The notes: generated by a model from the sequence alone, not told the origin. DNA of 64,000 nucleotides from Saccharopolyspora shandongensis (GCF_900106995.1 NZ_FNOK01000003.1:186001-250000); one strand, 5' to 3'. Shown: positions 27,757 through 36,303, numbered from the stretch's first letter. Numbers and translations: made by a program.

Positions 27757-28670
27757 AGCGCCAACTCCGATCGCCGTCGCGGCACGACCCGGTCGCGCCA
27801 GGTCGCGGCCAGCCCGGACACCGCCAGCGTCGTGAGCACCAGCAGCACCGACGGGAACAGCACGATCCACCACGCGCCGAGCAGCACCGCTTCCCGGCCG
27901 TCGCCGAGGATGTTGCCGATGCTGGCCAGGTGCGGCGGCAGGCCGAGGCCGAGGAAGCTCAGCGCGGTTTCGTGCCACACGGCGTGCGGCACGAGCAGCA
28001 CCGCCGACAGCGCGGCCTGCGGCACGATCGCGGGCAGCAGGTGCCGCCGCAGGATCCGCCACCGCGACGAGCCGCCCGCGATCGCCGCGTCGATGTGCGG
28101 TCGCTGCCGCAGCGACAGCACCTCCGAGCGCACGATGCGCGCCACCGTCGTCCAGTGGGTGAGGGCGATGGACAGGATCACCGCCACCAGGCTGCCCCGG
28201 TACAGCGCGACGATCACGATGCCCAGCAGCAGGTGCGGCACCGAGTTGACGGTGTCGACCAAGCGCATCAGCAGCCGGTCCGGCCAGCCGCCCGCACTGC
28301 CCGCGATGGCGCCTACCAGCGAACCGAGCACTGTGGACACCACGGCGCTGATCCCGGCCACCAGCAAGGAGATCCGCAGCCCCGCCAGCGACTGCACGAA
28401 CAGGTCCCGGCCGCCGGAGTCGGTGCCGAACGGGTGCGCGGGGCTCGGCGCGAGCCGGATCGAGTCGTAGCGCACCGATTCGCTGCCGAACAGCGCGGGC
28501 ACCACGATCGCGGCCAGCACCAGCAGCGCGAGGCCGCCCAGCGACGCCCAGAGCCGGGCCTTGGGCCGGGCGAGCCGGGACGTCCCGGCTCGCCCGCGCC
28601 CCGCGGCGCGCCACGGACCGGCCGATGTGGACGGACGGGCCGTTGTGCTGCGCACGGATTCGTCAGCCAT
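27753..28670 (-). CDS. peptide ABC transporter permease (OppC/DppC-like)
   Basis: 305-residue inner-membrane permease. A disordered Arg/Ala-rich N-terminus precedes the first helix (about 43-62), and the binding-protein-dependent transport domain has five more helices. The OppC signature segment is FGTDSGGRDLFVQSLAGLRISL. The EAA coupling loop appears as AAIAGGSSRWRILRRHLLP. It overlaps the OppB-like gene by 8 nt and the ATPase gene by 4 nt. Confidence 0.93.
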   Translation of the reverse strand: MADESVRSTTARPSTSAGPWRAAGRGRAGTSRLARPKARLWASLGGLALLVLAAIVVPALFGSESVRYDSIRLAPSPAHPFGTDSGGRDLFVQSLAGLRISLLVAGISAVVSTVLGSLVGAIAGSAGGWPDRLLMRLVDTVNSVPHLLLGIVIVALYRGSLVAVILSIALTHWTTVARIVRSEVLSLRQRPHIDAAIAGGSSRWRILRRHLLPAIVPQAALSAVLLVPHAVWHETALSFLGLGLPPHLASIGNILGDGREAVLLGAWWIVLFPSVLLVLTTLAVSGLAATWRDRVVPRRRSELAL

Positions 28671-29637
28671 CGGCGGCCACCCTCGGGTCGAGCACGATCG
28701 CGGCGATGTCGGCGAGCAGCGAGCCCAGCAGCACCGCCGCCGTGGCCACCAGTGTCAGGATCGCCAGCAGCGGGTAGTCGACGGCGGTCGCGGCGGTGAC
28801 GACGGCCGCGGCCAGGCCCGGCCAGGAGAAGACCTCCTCGACCAGCACCGCCCCGGTGACCAGCTCCGGAACCCGCGCGCCGATCAGCGTGACGAACGGC
28901 AGCAGCGCGGTCGGCAGCGCATGCCGCAGCACGACGACGCGTTCCGCGAGGCCGCGCGCCCGCGCCCCGGTCACGTGGTCCTCGGACAGCGACGTCAGCA
29001 TCGACTGCCGGACGTGCAGCACCAGCCACGGCGACTGCGAGATGCCCAGCACCAGCGCGGGCAGCGCCAGGTGCTTCGCAACCTGACCGAACGACACCGA
29101 GGTGCCCGCGTCGGTCAGGCCCGCCACCGGCAGCCAGCCCAGGCCCAGCGAGAACACCGCGATCGACAGCAGCGCCAGCACGAACGGCGGCACGCCTTCG
29201 AGCGCGTGGCCGATGGCGGTGACGAACCGGTCGACCCAGCCGCCCTGCCGCCACGCCGCGACGGTGCCCAGCACCAGCGCGATCACCACGGCCAGCGCGA
29301 GCCCGGTCGCGGCCAGCAGGATCGTCCACGGCAGCCGTTCCGCGACGACCTGCGCGACCGGCTGCCGGAACGACCGCGACACGCCGAGATCGCCGCCGAA
29401 CACGCCGGTGGCCCACTGCCAGAACTGCACCAGCACGGGCTCGTCGAGCCCCAGCCGGGCCCGCACCGCGGCGACGTCGGCGGCGGACGCGCCGAAGATC
29501 TCCACGCCGTAGTACTGGTGGATGGGGTCGAACGGGGATGCGGCGGCGAGCAGGAAGATCCCGAACGCGACGATCACCAGCACCGGTACCGCGAACCCGA
29601 TCCGCCGCAGCACCAGGCGGCCGATCGCGCGGCTCAT
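28663..29637 (-). CDS. peptide ABC transporter permease (OppB/DppB-like)
   Basis: 324-residue permease with six predicted helices. Family marks are the N-terminal RRIGFAVPVLVIVAFGIFLL helix, LGLDEPVLVQFWQWATGVFGGDLGVS, and the EAA loop GARARGLAERVVVLRHALP. The ATG overlaps the stop of the substrate-binding protein gene by 4 nt, so the operon is tightly coupled. Confidence 0.93.
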   Translation of the reverse strand: MSRAIGRLVLRRIGFAVPVLVIVAFGIFLLAAASPFDPIHQYYGVEIFGASAADVAAVRARLGLDEPVLVQFWQWATGVFGGDLGVSRSFRQPVAQVVAERLPWTILLAATGLALAVVIALVLGTVAAWRQGGWVDRFVTAIGHALEGVPPFVLALLSIAVFSLGLGWLPVAGLTDAGTSVSFGQVAKHLALPALVLGISQSPWLVLHVRQSMLTSLSEDHVTGARARGLAERVVVLRHALPTALLPFVTLIGARVPELVTGAVLVEEVFSWPGLAAAVVTAATAVDYPLLAILTLVATAAVLLGSLLADIAAIVLDPRVAADG

Positions 29638-31223
29638 GCCTGCGGTTTCCAGGCCTCGATGTTCCACCACGGGCCCCAGGTGGTCCCGTGCACGTGCGGC
29701 TCGACGGGCGGCTGGTAGCCGGACCACTTGCCGTCGCGCATCACGTAGCTGTGGTCGATGAACGCCAGGTACACCAGGCCCGGGTCAGCGACGTAGGCGC
29801 GCTGCGCCTGCTTGTAGAACTCCGCCCGCTTGGCCGGGTCGAGCTCCTGCCTGCCGCCGTCGAGCGCGGCGTCCACCTCGGCGTTGCGGTACTTGCCGGG
29901 GTTGTTGTACGTGCCGGTGCCGATGACCGAGGAGTGCAGGCCGGCGTAGGCCTGCGGGTCGGGGTCCATCGGGTTCCCGCCGCCGAGCACGATCCCGTCG
30001 GTGGCCAGCCGGGCGGGCACCGCCGAGCGGTCCACCCCGGCGAGCTCGACCTGAATACCGATCGCCTTGGCGTCCGAAGCGAACGCGCGGGCCAGGTCCT
30101 TGCGCAGGCTGTCGTCGGCGAAGTACATCACCGTGAACTCCGCGCGGACCCCGCCCCGTTCCCGGATGCCGTCGCCGCCGACGCGCCAGCCGGCGTCGTC
30201 GAGCAGCCGCGCGGCGCGCTGCGGGTCGAAGTCGAACCGGGCGGCGGGCTCGTAGTTCGCGCCCATCGACTCCGGGATCGGGGCGTAGGCGGGCTTCCCG
30301 TGCCCGCCCAGCAGTGCCTGGATCATGCCTTCGCGGTTGACCGCGAGGTTCAGCGCCTGCCGGACGGCGCGATCACCAGCGACCGGGTGCTCGTTGGGCA
30401 GCGCGATGGTGCGGTAGTCGGCGGTGCGGTGGTGCACCGTCCGGTAGCCGTCGCGGCCGACGCTCTCGGCCAGCACCGGCGGCAGCACGGTGCCGTCGAA
30501 CTCGCCTGAGGACAGGCGCTGGGCGCGGGTGTTGTCGTCCTTGGCGAAGACGACGGTGACCTTGCCGATCGCGGGCGCGCCGCCCCAGTAGTCGGCGTTG
30601 GCCTCCCAGGTCATCTGGTCGCCCTGGCGCCACTCGACGAGCTTGTAGGGGCCGGTGCCGACCGGCTTCGTGTTCAGCGGCGAGCTCTCCTGCGGCTTGG
30701 GCCCGGCGAGTTGCTCGTTCGGCACGATGCCGAGCACCATCTTCGACGGCCAGGCGGCGTAGGGGATCTTCAGGTCGAACTGCACGGTGTGCGGGTCGAG
30801 CGCGCGGACGCCGGCGAGCATGTCGAAGTCCGACGAGACCGTCGAGGCGTAGGCCGGGTCGATCGCGGCCCGGTAGGTGGCGACGACGTCCTCGGCGTCG
30901 AAGGGCGTGCCGTCGTGGAAGCGGACGCCGTCGCGGAGCTTGACCGTCCAGGTCTTGGCGTCCGGCGTGGACTGCGGCGCCTCGCCGGCCAGCGCGGGGC
31001 GCAGCGCGGCCTGGCCGTCGAAGGCCAGCAGCCCGTCGTAGAACTTCGCGGCGCCTTCCACGCCGTAGCCCAGCAGCGGGTTCAGGCTCTCCGGCTCGAA
31101 GCCGTCGGCGAGCAGCATCGACCCGGGGTCGCCGGTGCCCGGCGCGGAGGGCGCGGCGCAACCGGCCCCGAGCAGGCCCAGGGCGACCGGAACGGCGACG
31201 AAAAAGGCACGACGATTCAGCAC
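29634..31223 (-). CDS. peptide/nickel-type ABC substrate-binding lipoprotein (SBP_bac_5)
   Basis: 529-residue extracytoplasmic solute-binding protein of family 5. GTG at 31223 gives RRAFFVAVPVALGLLGAGC, a lipoprotein signal with Cys about residue 21; the upstream extension has no coding character. Domain marks are GFEPESLNPLLGYG, TWTVKLRDGVRFHDGTPFDAEDVVATY and YKLVEWRQGDQMTWEANADYW. Cargo is probably di- or oligopeptides, although relatives bind nickel chelates or sugars. It starts the five-gene import operon and follows a DUF2848 gene after a large hairpin. Confidence 0.93.
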   Translation of the reverse strand: MLNRRAFFVAVPVALGLLGAGCAAPSAPGTGDPGSMLLADGFEPESLNPLLGYGVEGAAKFYDGLLAFDGQAALRPALAGEAPQSTPDAKTWTVKLRDGVRFHDGTPFDAEDVVATYRAAIDPAYASTVSSDFDMLAGVRALDPHTVQFDLKIPYAAWPSKMVLGIVPNEQLAGPKPQESSPLNTKPVGTGPYKLVEWRQGDQMTWEANADYWGGAPAIGKVTVVFAKDDNTRAQRLSSGEFDGTVLPPVLAESVGRDGYRTVHHRTADYRTIALPNEHPVAGDRAVRQALNLAVNREGMIQALLGGHGKPAYAPIPESMGANYEPAARFDFDPQRAARLLDDAGWRVGGDGIRERGGVRAEFTVMYFADDSLRKDLARAFASDAKAIGIQVELAGVDRSAVPARLATDGIVLGGGNPMDPDPQAYAGLHSSVIGTGTYNNPGKYRNAEVDAALDGGRQELDPAKRAEFYKQAQRAYVADPGLVYLAFIDHSYVMRDGKWSGYQPPVEPHVHGTTWGPWWNIEAWKPQA

Positions 31224-31314
31224 TCTTGAACAATAAGTGCTGTTGCAAGTAGTTCTCAATAACCTGAGATCTTGCTCGCCGGGACGGCGTACCGAAACCC
31301 CCGGGGCGGTGGCG

Positions 31315-31369
31315 GTTTCGCGCGAAATCGCCGGCGTCCCGCACGCGGGGCGGCGATCTCGCGCGAAAC
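31315..31369 (-). terminator. long hairpin between DUF2848 and the binding-protein gene
   Basis: Arms at 31315-31333 (GTTTCGCGCGAAATCGCCG) and 31351-31369 (CGGCGATCTCGCGCGAAAC) pair over 19 bp with one mismatch and a 17-nt loop. It is a likely terminator of the DUF2848 transcript; the TTTCGCGCGAAA core is itself palindromic. Confidence 0.7.
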
Positions 31370-31377
31370 GAGGGGGC

Positions 31378-32076
31378 TCACTCCACCGGCTCGGGCATCC
31401 GGCTGACCCGGTACTCGCAGGCGATGACGTCGCCGGTCTTCGGGTCGCCGAGCTCGACCCGCCAGGAGCCGGCGAACTGGTCGACGGCGGCGTCCATCGG
31501 GATGGTGCCCGACAGCAGCACGGTGCCCGGCTTGAGCAGGCCGCGTTCGCGCAGGTCGTCGAGCCAGAACTGGGGCGTGAGCAGCTCCGCCAGGGTGCCC
31601 CGCTGGATCACTTCGCCGTCGGCCCACGCGGTCAGCGTCAGCTCGTCGATCCGGTCGGCGACGTCGACCAGCCGCCAGGCCTTGCGGCCCAGCACGTCCG
31701 GGCCGGCCTGCTTGCTCCACGCGACGCCGTGCACCTCCAGTGCCCGGTCGGTGTGGTCGCAGGCCACGGTCAGCAGCACGTCCCGCTCCTCGGGCCCGGC
31801 GACGACCAGCGCCCACTCCGCCTCGCCGGAGGTGCGCTCGTGCTGCGCGGGCACCTCGTCGGCCTGCATCGCCAGGTAGGGCGCGACCGGGTAGAGGCAC
31901 GGTGTCTTCGTCGGCGCGGGCACACCGAGTTCGGCCAGCTCGGCGACGTGCGCCGCGACGTCCTCCTGGCTGCGCCCGGCGTAGCCGCCGTTGAGCAGAG
32001 CCGTCACCGGCACCTCGACGACCTCGCCGTTGACATCGAAACTCAGTGGAAACAAGATGTCCTCCAACGTCCGCAT
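31378..32076 (-). CDS. DUF2848 family protein (fumarylacetoacetate-hydrolase-like fold)
   Basis: 232-residue cytoplasmic protein. Features fit DUF2848: the N-terminal strand LSFDVNGEVVEVPV, YAGRSQEDVAAHVAELAELGVP, and the C-terminal LSGTIPMDAAVDQFAGSWRVELGDPKTGDVIACEYRV. That last part is a typical FAH-like end with possible metal ligands. I infer a hydrolase or decarboxylase in small organic acid breakdown. The start may be ATG at 32076 or the ATG five codons upstream; the latter overlaps the GntR-like site. It is divergent from an MHS-family organic acid transporter, suggesting the two serve one substrate. Confidence 0.65.
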   Translation of the reverse strand: MRTLEDILFPLSFDVNGEVVEVPVTALLNGGYAGRSQEDVAAHVAELAELGVPAPTKTPCLYPVAPYLAMQADEVPAQHERTSGEAEWALVVAGPEERDVLLTVACDHTDRALEVHGVAWSKQAGPDVLGRKAWRLVDVADRIDELTLTAWADGEVIQRGTLAELLTPQFWLDDLRERGLLKPGTVLLSGTIPMDAAVDQFAGSWRVELGDPKTGDVIACEYRVSRMPEPVE

Positions 32077-32081
32077 ACTGG

Positions 32082-32090
32082 TTGTATACA
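32082..32090. promoter_or_regulatory. GntR-type operator between DUF2848 and the MHS transporter
   Basis: TTGTATACA at 32082-32090, containing the 8-bp palindrome TGTATACA, lies at the start of the minus-strand gene and about 83 bp before the plus-strand transporter. The same core recurs upstream of the gntR gene at 34285-34294. Confidence 0.6.
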
Positions 32091-32172
32091 TTTGGTGTAT
32101 CACAGTACCCCGGTGGTCGGCATCCACGAGCCGTACGACCCCCGGGAGCCCGGCATCAGGAGAGGGACCTCG

Positions 32173-33462
32173 ATGACCCAAGCGCTACCCACATCGGCCA
32201 GGCCGGCCCGCAAGGACCTGATCAAGGCCTTCGTCGCGAGCCTCAGCGGCACCTCCCTGGAGTGGTACGACTTCGCCGCCTACTCGGTGGCGTCGGCGCT
32301 GGTGTTCGGCCAGCTGTTCTTCCCCAGCCACGACCCGCTGTCCGGCACGCTGCTGGCCTTCTCCACCTACGCCGTCGGCTACGTCTCCCGGCCGCTGGGC
32401 GGCTTCGTGTTCGGCCGGCTCGGCGACGTGCTGGGGCGCAAGCAGGTGCTGGTCATCACCCTGCTCATCACCGGCATCTCCACCGTCTTCATCGGACTGC
32501 TGCCGACGCACAGCCAGGTCGGCGCGCTCGGCGCCGTGCTGCTGGTGGTGCTGCGCTTCGCGCAGGGCGTGGGCATCGGCGGCGAGTGGGGCGGCGCGGT
32601 CCTGCTGTCCAGCGAGTTCGGCAGCGAGAAGCACCGCGGCTTCTGGGCATCGGCCGCCCAGATCGGCCCGCCCGCCGGCAACCTCCTGGCCAACGGCGTC
32701 CTGGCGGCGCTCGCGGCGCTGCTCACCCAGGAGCAGTTCATGTCCTGGGGCTGGCGAGTCGCGTTCCTGCTGTCCGCCGTGCTGGTGCTGTTCGGCCTGT
32801 GGATCCGGGTGAAGCTGGAGGAGACCCCGGTCTTCAAGGAGCTGCAGGAGAAGGGCGAGCAGGCCGGGGCGCCGGTGCGGGACGTCTTCACCCGCGAACC
32901 TCGCGCGCTGGTGTCGGCGATCCTCTCCCGCGTCGGCCCGGACGTGCTCTACGCGCTGTTCACCGTGTTCGTGCTCACCTACGCCACCCAGCAGCTGAAC
33001 ATGCCGAAGAGCTGGGCGGTCACCGGCGTCATGCTCGGCTCGACGCTGCAGCTCGTGCTGATGCCGCTGGCCGGCGCGCTGTCGGACCGCTGGGGACGGC
33101 GGAAGGTCTACGCGGTGGGCGCGGTCGGCGCCGGCGTGTGGCCGTTCGTGTTCTTCCCGATGGTCGGCGAGGGCTCGCCGGGGCTGCTGATCTTCGGCGT
33201 GGTGATCGGCCTGGTCTGGCACGCGCTCATGTACGGGCCGCAGGCGGCGTTCGTGTCCGAGCAGTTCAGCCCGGCCCTGCGAGCGACCGGATCGTCGCTG
33301 GCGTACACGCTGGCCGGCGTCATCGGCGGCGCGCTGGCACCGCTGCTGTTCACCTACCTGTTCGCGTCGTTCGGTACCTGGTTCGCCCCGGCGTGCTACC
33401 TCACGGCGACCTGCGTCGTCACCCTGATCGGCCTGTCTCTCGGCCGCCGGAACGCGCAGTGA
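32173..33462 (+). CDS. MHS-family MFS transporter (metabolite:H+ symporter)
   Basis: 429-residue major facilitator with twelve predicted helices. The MHS group is recognised from the N-terminal SGTSLEWYDFAAYSVASAL, the motif A variant GRLGDVLGRKQ, QGVGIGGEWGGAVLL, the long cytoplasmic loop with LEETPVFKEL, and SDRWGRRKVY. MHS relatives (ProP, ShiA, citrate and dicarboxylate carriers) take up osmolytes or organic acids with protons. ATG at 32173 has AGGAGAGG upstream. Its gene neighbours (DUF2848, GntR) point to an organic acid; the substrate is unknown. Confidence 0.92.
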   Translation: MTQALPTSARPARKDLIKAFVASLSGTSLEWYDFAAYSVASALVFGQLFFPSHDPLSGTLLAFSTYAVGYVSRPLGGFVFGRLGDVLGRKQVLVITLLITGISTVFIGLLPTHSQVGALGAVLLVVLRFAQGVGIGGEWGGAVLLSSEFGSEKHRGFWASAAQIGPPAGNLLANGVLAALAALLTQEQFMSWGWRVAFLLSAVLVLFGLWIRVKLEETPVFKELQEKGEQAGAPVRDVFTREPRALVSAILSRVGPDVLYALFTVFVLTYATQQLNMPKSWAVTGVMLGSTLQLVLMPLAGALSDRWGRRKVYAVGAVGAGVWPFVFFPMVGEGSPGLLIFGVVIGLVWHALMYGPQAAFVSEQFSPALRATGSSLAYTLAGVIGGALAPLLFTYLFASFGTWFAPACYLTATCVVTLIGLSLGRRNAQ

Positions 33463-33468
33463 CCTGCC

Positions 33469-33609
33469 CGATTTTGCCTAAAATTGGAAACCCCGCCCAC
33501 CGGGAGGCCCGAGGGTGGGGTTTCCAATTTTGCCTAAAATTGGGAGCTTCCCAGCCGGGAAGCCCGGGTGATGCGGGAGTAGGGTTTCCGATTTTGCCTA
33601 AAATTGGGA
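33469..33609. repeat. AT-rich triple repeat with nested hairpins between convergent genes
   Basis: The decamer ATTTTGCCTA followed by AAATTGG occurs at 33471, 33527 and 33591. Each unit is itself a small palindrome (AATTTT-GCCT-AAAATT). A perfect 15-bp inverted repeat, AAAATTGGAAACCCC (33480-33494) and GGGGTTTCCAATTTT (33517-33531), joins units one and two, and GGGAGCTTCCC lies before unit three. It fills the gap between the MHS transporter and gntR, and probably terminates both. Confidence 0.8.
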
Positions 33610-33617
33610 ACCCCTCA

Positions 33618-34244
33618 TCAGCCCGCCAGGACGACCTGCTGCGTTGCCGTCAGGTGCTCGGTGATCGCCTTCGTCGCGGCCTCCGCGTCGCCCGCGGCGA
33701 GCGCCGCGAGGATCGCCTCGTGCTCCGCGAGCACCGCCTTGCGCCGTCCGCTGACGCTGAACAGCGCCACGATGCCCGCGCGGATCTGGCGGGCCCGCAG
33801 TGCGTCGTAGGTCTTGCTGAGCATGTCGTTGCCGACCGCGCACACCAGCGCGGCGTGGAACCCGTGGTCGCGGTCAATGAACGCGCGCGCCTGGTCGTCG
33901 CCGCCGAGCTCGCGCTGGGCGGCCAGCTCGGCGCGCATCTGCTCCAGCGGCACCGCGTCCAGCTCGATGGCGCGGCGGGCCGCGTAGCACTCGATCATCG
34001 CGCGGATCTCGAACAACTCGCGGATCTCCCGGCCGCCGACCGGCGCGATGTAGGCGCCGCGCTTGGGCACGAGCTGCACCAGCTCCTCGGCGGCGAGCAG
34101 CAGCAGCGCTTCGCGGATAGGCGTGCGGGACACCCCGATCTCGTCGGCGAGCGCCTGTTCGTTGACGAACTGCCCCTGCATCGACGGGTCGCTGAGGACC
34201 GTGTCCTTGAGATGGTCGTAAGCCAGTTCGCGTCCCGACGGCAA
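33618..34244 (-). CDS. GntR family regulator (FCD domain)
   Basis: 208-residue repressor-type regulator. The N-terminal winged helix (about 5-72; VNEQALADEIGVSRTPIREALLLLAAEELV, then KRGAYIAPV) is followed by an all-helical FCD effector domain with its conserved metal-ligand pattern (FIDRDHGFHAAL near 120-131, later EHEAIL and EHL). FCD regulators respond to small organic acids. A TTGTATAC-type site lies about 40 bp upstream of its own start, and the same site lies between DUF2848 and the MHS transporter, indicating autoregulation plus control of that pair. Confidence 0.92.
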   Translation of the reverse strand: MPSGRELAYDHLKDTVLSDPSMQGQFVNEQALADEIGVSRTPIREALLLLAAEELVQLVPKRGAYIAPVGGREIRELFEIRAMIECYAARRAIELDAVPLEQMRAELAAQRELGGDDQARAFIDRDHGFHAALVCAVGNDMLSKTYDALRARQIRAGIVALFSVSGRRKAVLAEHEAILAALAAGDAEAATKAITEHLTATQQVVLAG

Positions 34245-34284
34245 CGAAGACCCCCTGTGTGAAATCTAGCTGCATGCATATCGC

Positions 34285-34294
34285 TGGTATACAA
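34285..34294. promoter_or_regulatory. GntR-type operator upstream of gntR
   Basis: TGGTATACAA (reverse complement TTGTATACCA) at 34285-34294 shares the TTGTATAC core with the site at 32082. It lies about 40 bp before the gntR start, suitable for autorepression. Confidence 0.6.
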
Positions 34295-34321
34295 ACATCG
34301 TAACGGGTGAGCGCTGGAAGG

Positions 34322-34529
34322 AGTTTCAAATGTCGTTCTTCTTTGAAGCGGCGCCAGCCGCTTAGCCCACCTGCGCAACTCGCACCGCCGCGGGTTCTCA
34401 GACGTCGTCTGGCGAGGACAGCCCCGATGCCGCGTATTGGTCATACGTAAGTCGGGGATCCCACAGTCCAGACGGCGTCTGAGGTTCCGCCACCCGCACC
34501 GCTACGCAAAACGAGTTTGGAAACAATCC
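34322..34529 (+). repeat. dispersed structured intergenic element, copy 3
   Basis: Diverged copy of about 208 bp. It has hairpin AAGCGGC (34346-34352), GCCA, GCCGCTT (34357-34363), the conserved linker TAGCCCACCT and GCACCGCCGCGGGTTCTCAG, and the long stem CTCAGACGTCGTCTGG (34397-34412) with CCAGACGGCGTCTGAG (34468-34483). The inner CCCCGA/TCGGGG and apical GCGTAT/ATACGT helices pair with copy-specific sequence. Unlike the other copies it lies between divergent genes and ends a few bases before the nitrilase gene. Confidence 0.8.
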
Positions 34530-34548
34530 CTGAAGGATGGTTGTGGTT

Positions 34549-35340
34549 ATGCGGATTGCTCTCTGCCAGATCGTTTCCGGCCCGGACCCCAAGGCGAACC
34601 TGGAGCTGGTGGCCGACTACGTGCGGCGGGCCGCCGACGCCGGCGCCGACCTCGCGGTCTTCCCGGAGGCGACGATGGCCTGCTTCGGGATCAAGCTCGG
34701 GCCGCTGGCCGAGCCGCTCAACGGGCCGTGGGCCACCGAGGTGCGGCGGCTGGCCGAGGAGGCGGGAATCGCCGTCGCGGCGGGCATGTTCACGCCCACC
34801 GAGGACGGCCGGGTGACCAACACGCTGCTGATCACCGGCCGCGGCGTGGACACCGCCTACGACAAGATCCACCTGTTCGACGCCTTCGGCTTCGCCGAGT
34901 CGGACACCGTCGCGCCGGGTGAGCAGCCCGTGGTGGTGGACTTCGGCGGCACCAAGGTCGGCTTCACGACCTGCTACGACGTGCGCTTCCCCGGCCTGTT
35001 CACGGCGCTGGCCGACCAGGGCGCGTCGGTGATCGTCACCTCGGCGTCCTGGGGTTCCGGTGAGGGCAAGCGCGAGCAGTGGGAGCTGTTGGTGCGCGCC
35101 CGCGCGCTGGACTCCACGTCGTGGGTGGTGGCCTGCGACCAGGCCGACCCGCGCAGCATCGGCCGGGAGCCGAGCGGCAAGGCCCCGACCGGCATCGGCT
35201 ACAGCCTCGCGGCGACCCCGCTGGGCCAGGTGCACGCGCAGCTCGCCGACTCGCCCGAGATCCTCGTCGTGGACATCGATCCGGCCGCGGTCGAGCAGGC
35301 CCGCCAAGCCATCCCGGTCCTCGCCAACCGCCGCTTCTGA
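34549..35340 (+). CDS. nitrilase-superfamily carbon-nitrogen hydrolase
   Basis: 263-residue cytoplasmic amidase with the Glu-Lys-Cys triad: Glu in VFPEATMACFG, Lys in AYDKIHLFDAFGF, and Cys in FTTCYDVRFPGLF. The pattern is closest to the Nit/deaminated-glutathione amidase and omega-amidase branch, which cleaves amides such as deaminated glutathione; the substrate is inferred. ATG at 34549 gives the canonical MRIALCQ start with AAGGA upstream; an ATG at 34537 is an alternative. The gene begins directly after element copy 3, so any promoter must lie within or overlap that element. Confidence 0.88.
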   Translation: MRIALCQIVSGPDPKANLELVADYVRRAADAGADLAVFPEATMACFGIKLGPLAEPLNGPWATEVRRLAEEAGIAVAAGMFTPTEDGRVTNTLLITGRGVDTAYDKIHLFDAFGFAESDTVAPGEQPVVVDFGGTKVGFTTCYDVRFPGLFTALADQGASVIVTSASWGSGEGKREQWELLVRARALDSTSWVVACDQADPRSIGREPSGKAPTGIGYSLAATPLGQVHAQLADSPEILVVDIDPAAVEQARQAIPVLANRRF

Positions 35341-35345
35341 ACCGC

Positions 35346-35378
35346 GAAGGGCGCCTTCCCGCGCGGAAGGCGCCCTTC
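35346..35378. terminator. bidirectional terminator between nitrilase and CPBP genes
   Basis: Perfect 14-bp arms GAAGGGCGCCTTCC (35346-35359) and GGAAGGCGCCCTTC (35365-35378) with a 5-nt loop. The right arm overlaps the stop codon of the CPBP gene. Confidence 0.88.
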
Positions 35379-36303
35379 ACCCGGCCTGCGAACGGGCGAG
35401 CTTCCGGCGGTAGGCGAGCGCGGCGAGCACCGCGGCGACGGCCAGGACCGCGGTGGTGAGCAGGCTTCCCTCGATGCCGAACCCGCCGCCGGTGAGCAGG
35501 GGCGCGCTGCCCGGCGAGCCGCCGATCTCCAGCACGGTCGTCCGGATGTCCATTCCGGACACCTCGATGCCGTACACGTTGCCCTGCCACCAGTTCCACA
35601 CCGCGTGGAACGCGCACACACCCCACAGCGCGCCCTCGGCGAGCGCCCAGAACGCCAGCATGACGGCGATCAGCACGATGTTGACCAGCGCGATCACGCT
35701 GACGTTGGCGTTGACGCCGTGCAGCGCGGCGAACACCACCGCCTGGAAGGCGATCGCGGCGACCAGGCCCCACTTCCGGTAGGTGACCTGCATCAGGTAG
35801 CCGCGGGTGAGGATCTCCTCGGTGCTGGCCTGCACGGCGAACCCGATCAGCGCCACGAGCGCGCCGCCGATCTGCGCGGCGCGCACCGAGCCGATCTCGA
35901 ACTGCCCGCCGAGCAGGTTGATGCCGACCGGCACGGACAGCAGCACTACGGCCACGACGGCACCCAGCGCGAGGTGCGCGCCGATGCGCGACGCGGGGAA
36001 GAACCCGACGGAGCCGAAGGGCCGCCGCTCCTTGACCAGGATCCACAGCGCCAGCAGGCCGGAGGCCCCGGCGAAGCTGAGCATCAGCGCCAGCTGGGTG
36101 GTCAACCCCAGCTCGCCGCCGATCAGCGCGCTCATCGGCAACCCGAACGCCGAGACCAGCACCACCGCGGCGACGGCCTGCCCGACGAGCAGGCAGAACA
36201 GCACGACGAGCAACCCGACCACGGGCCCGGTGGGCCGCCGGGCCCGGTAGATCCCGCCCAGCAGCGGAGAAGGCAGAACCCGCTCGGGCTGCACAGTGCT
36301 CAC
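35377..36303 (-). CDS. CPBP-family intramembrane metalloprotease
   Basis: 308-residue polytopic protein with about eight helices. The CPBP/Rce1-like motifs are STEEILTRGYLMQ (the EExxxR motif), VFAALHGVNANVS (second His motif) and FHAVWNWWQGNVYG (third motif with His and Asn). Bacterial CPBP proteins cleave or modify small membrane peptides, and some act in bacteriocin immunity; the substrate here is unknown. ATG at 36303 lies about 170 bp upstream of the divergent Uma2 gene. Confidence 0.9.
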   Translation of the reverse strand: MSTVQPERVLPSPLLGGIYRARRPTGPVVGLLVVLFCLLVGQAVAAVVLVSAFGLPMSALIGGELGLTTQLALMLSFAGASGLLALWILVKERRPFGSVGFFPASRIGAHLALGAVVAVVLLSVPVGINLLGGQFEIGSVRAAQIGGALVALIGFAVQASTEEILTRGYLMQVTYRKWGLVAAIAFQAVVFAALHGVNANVSVIALVNIVLIAVMLAFWALAEGALWGVCAFHAVWNWWQGNVYGIEVSGMDIRTTVLEIGGSPGSAPLLTGGGFGIEGSLLTTAVLAVAAVLAALAYRRKLARSQAG

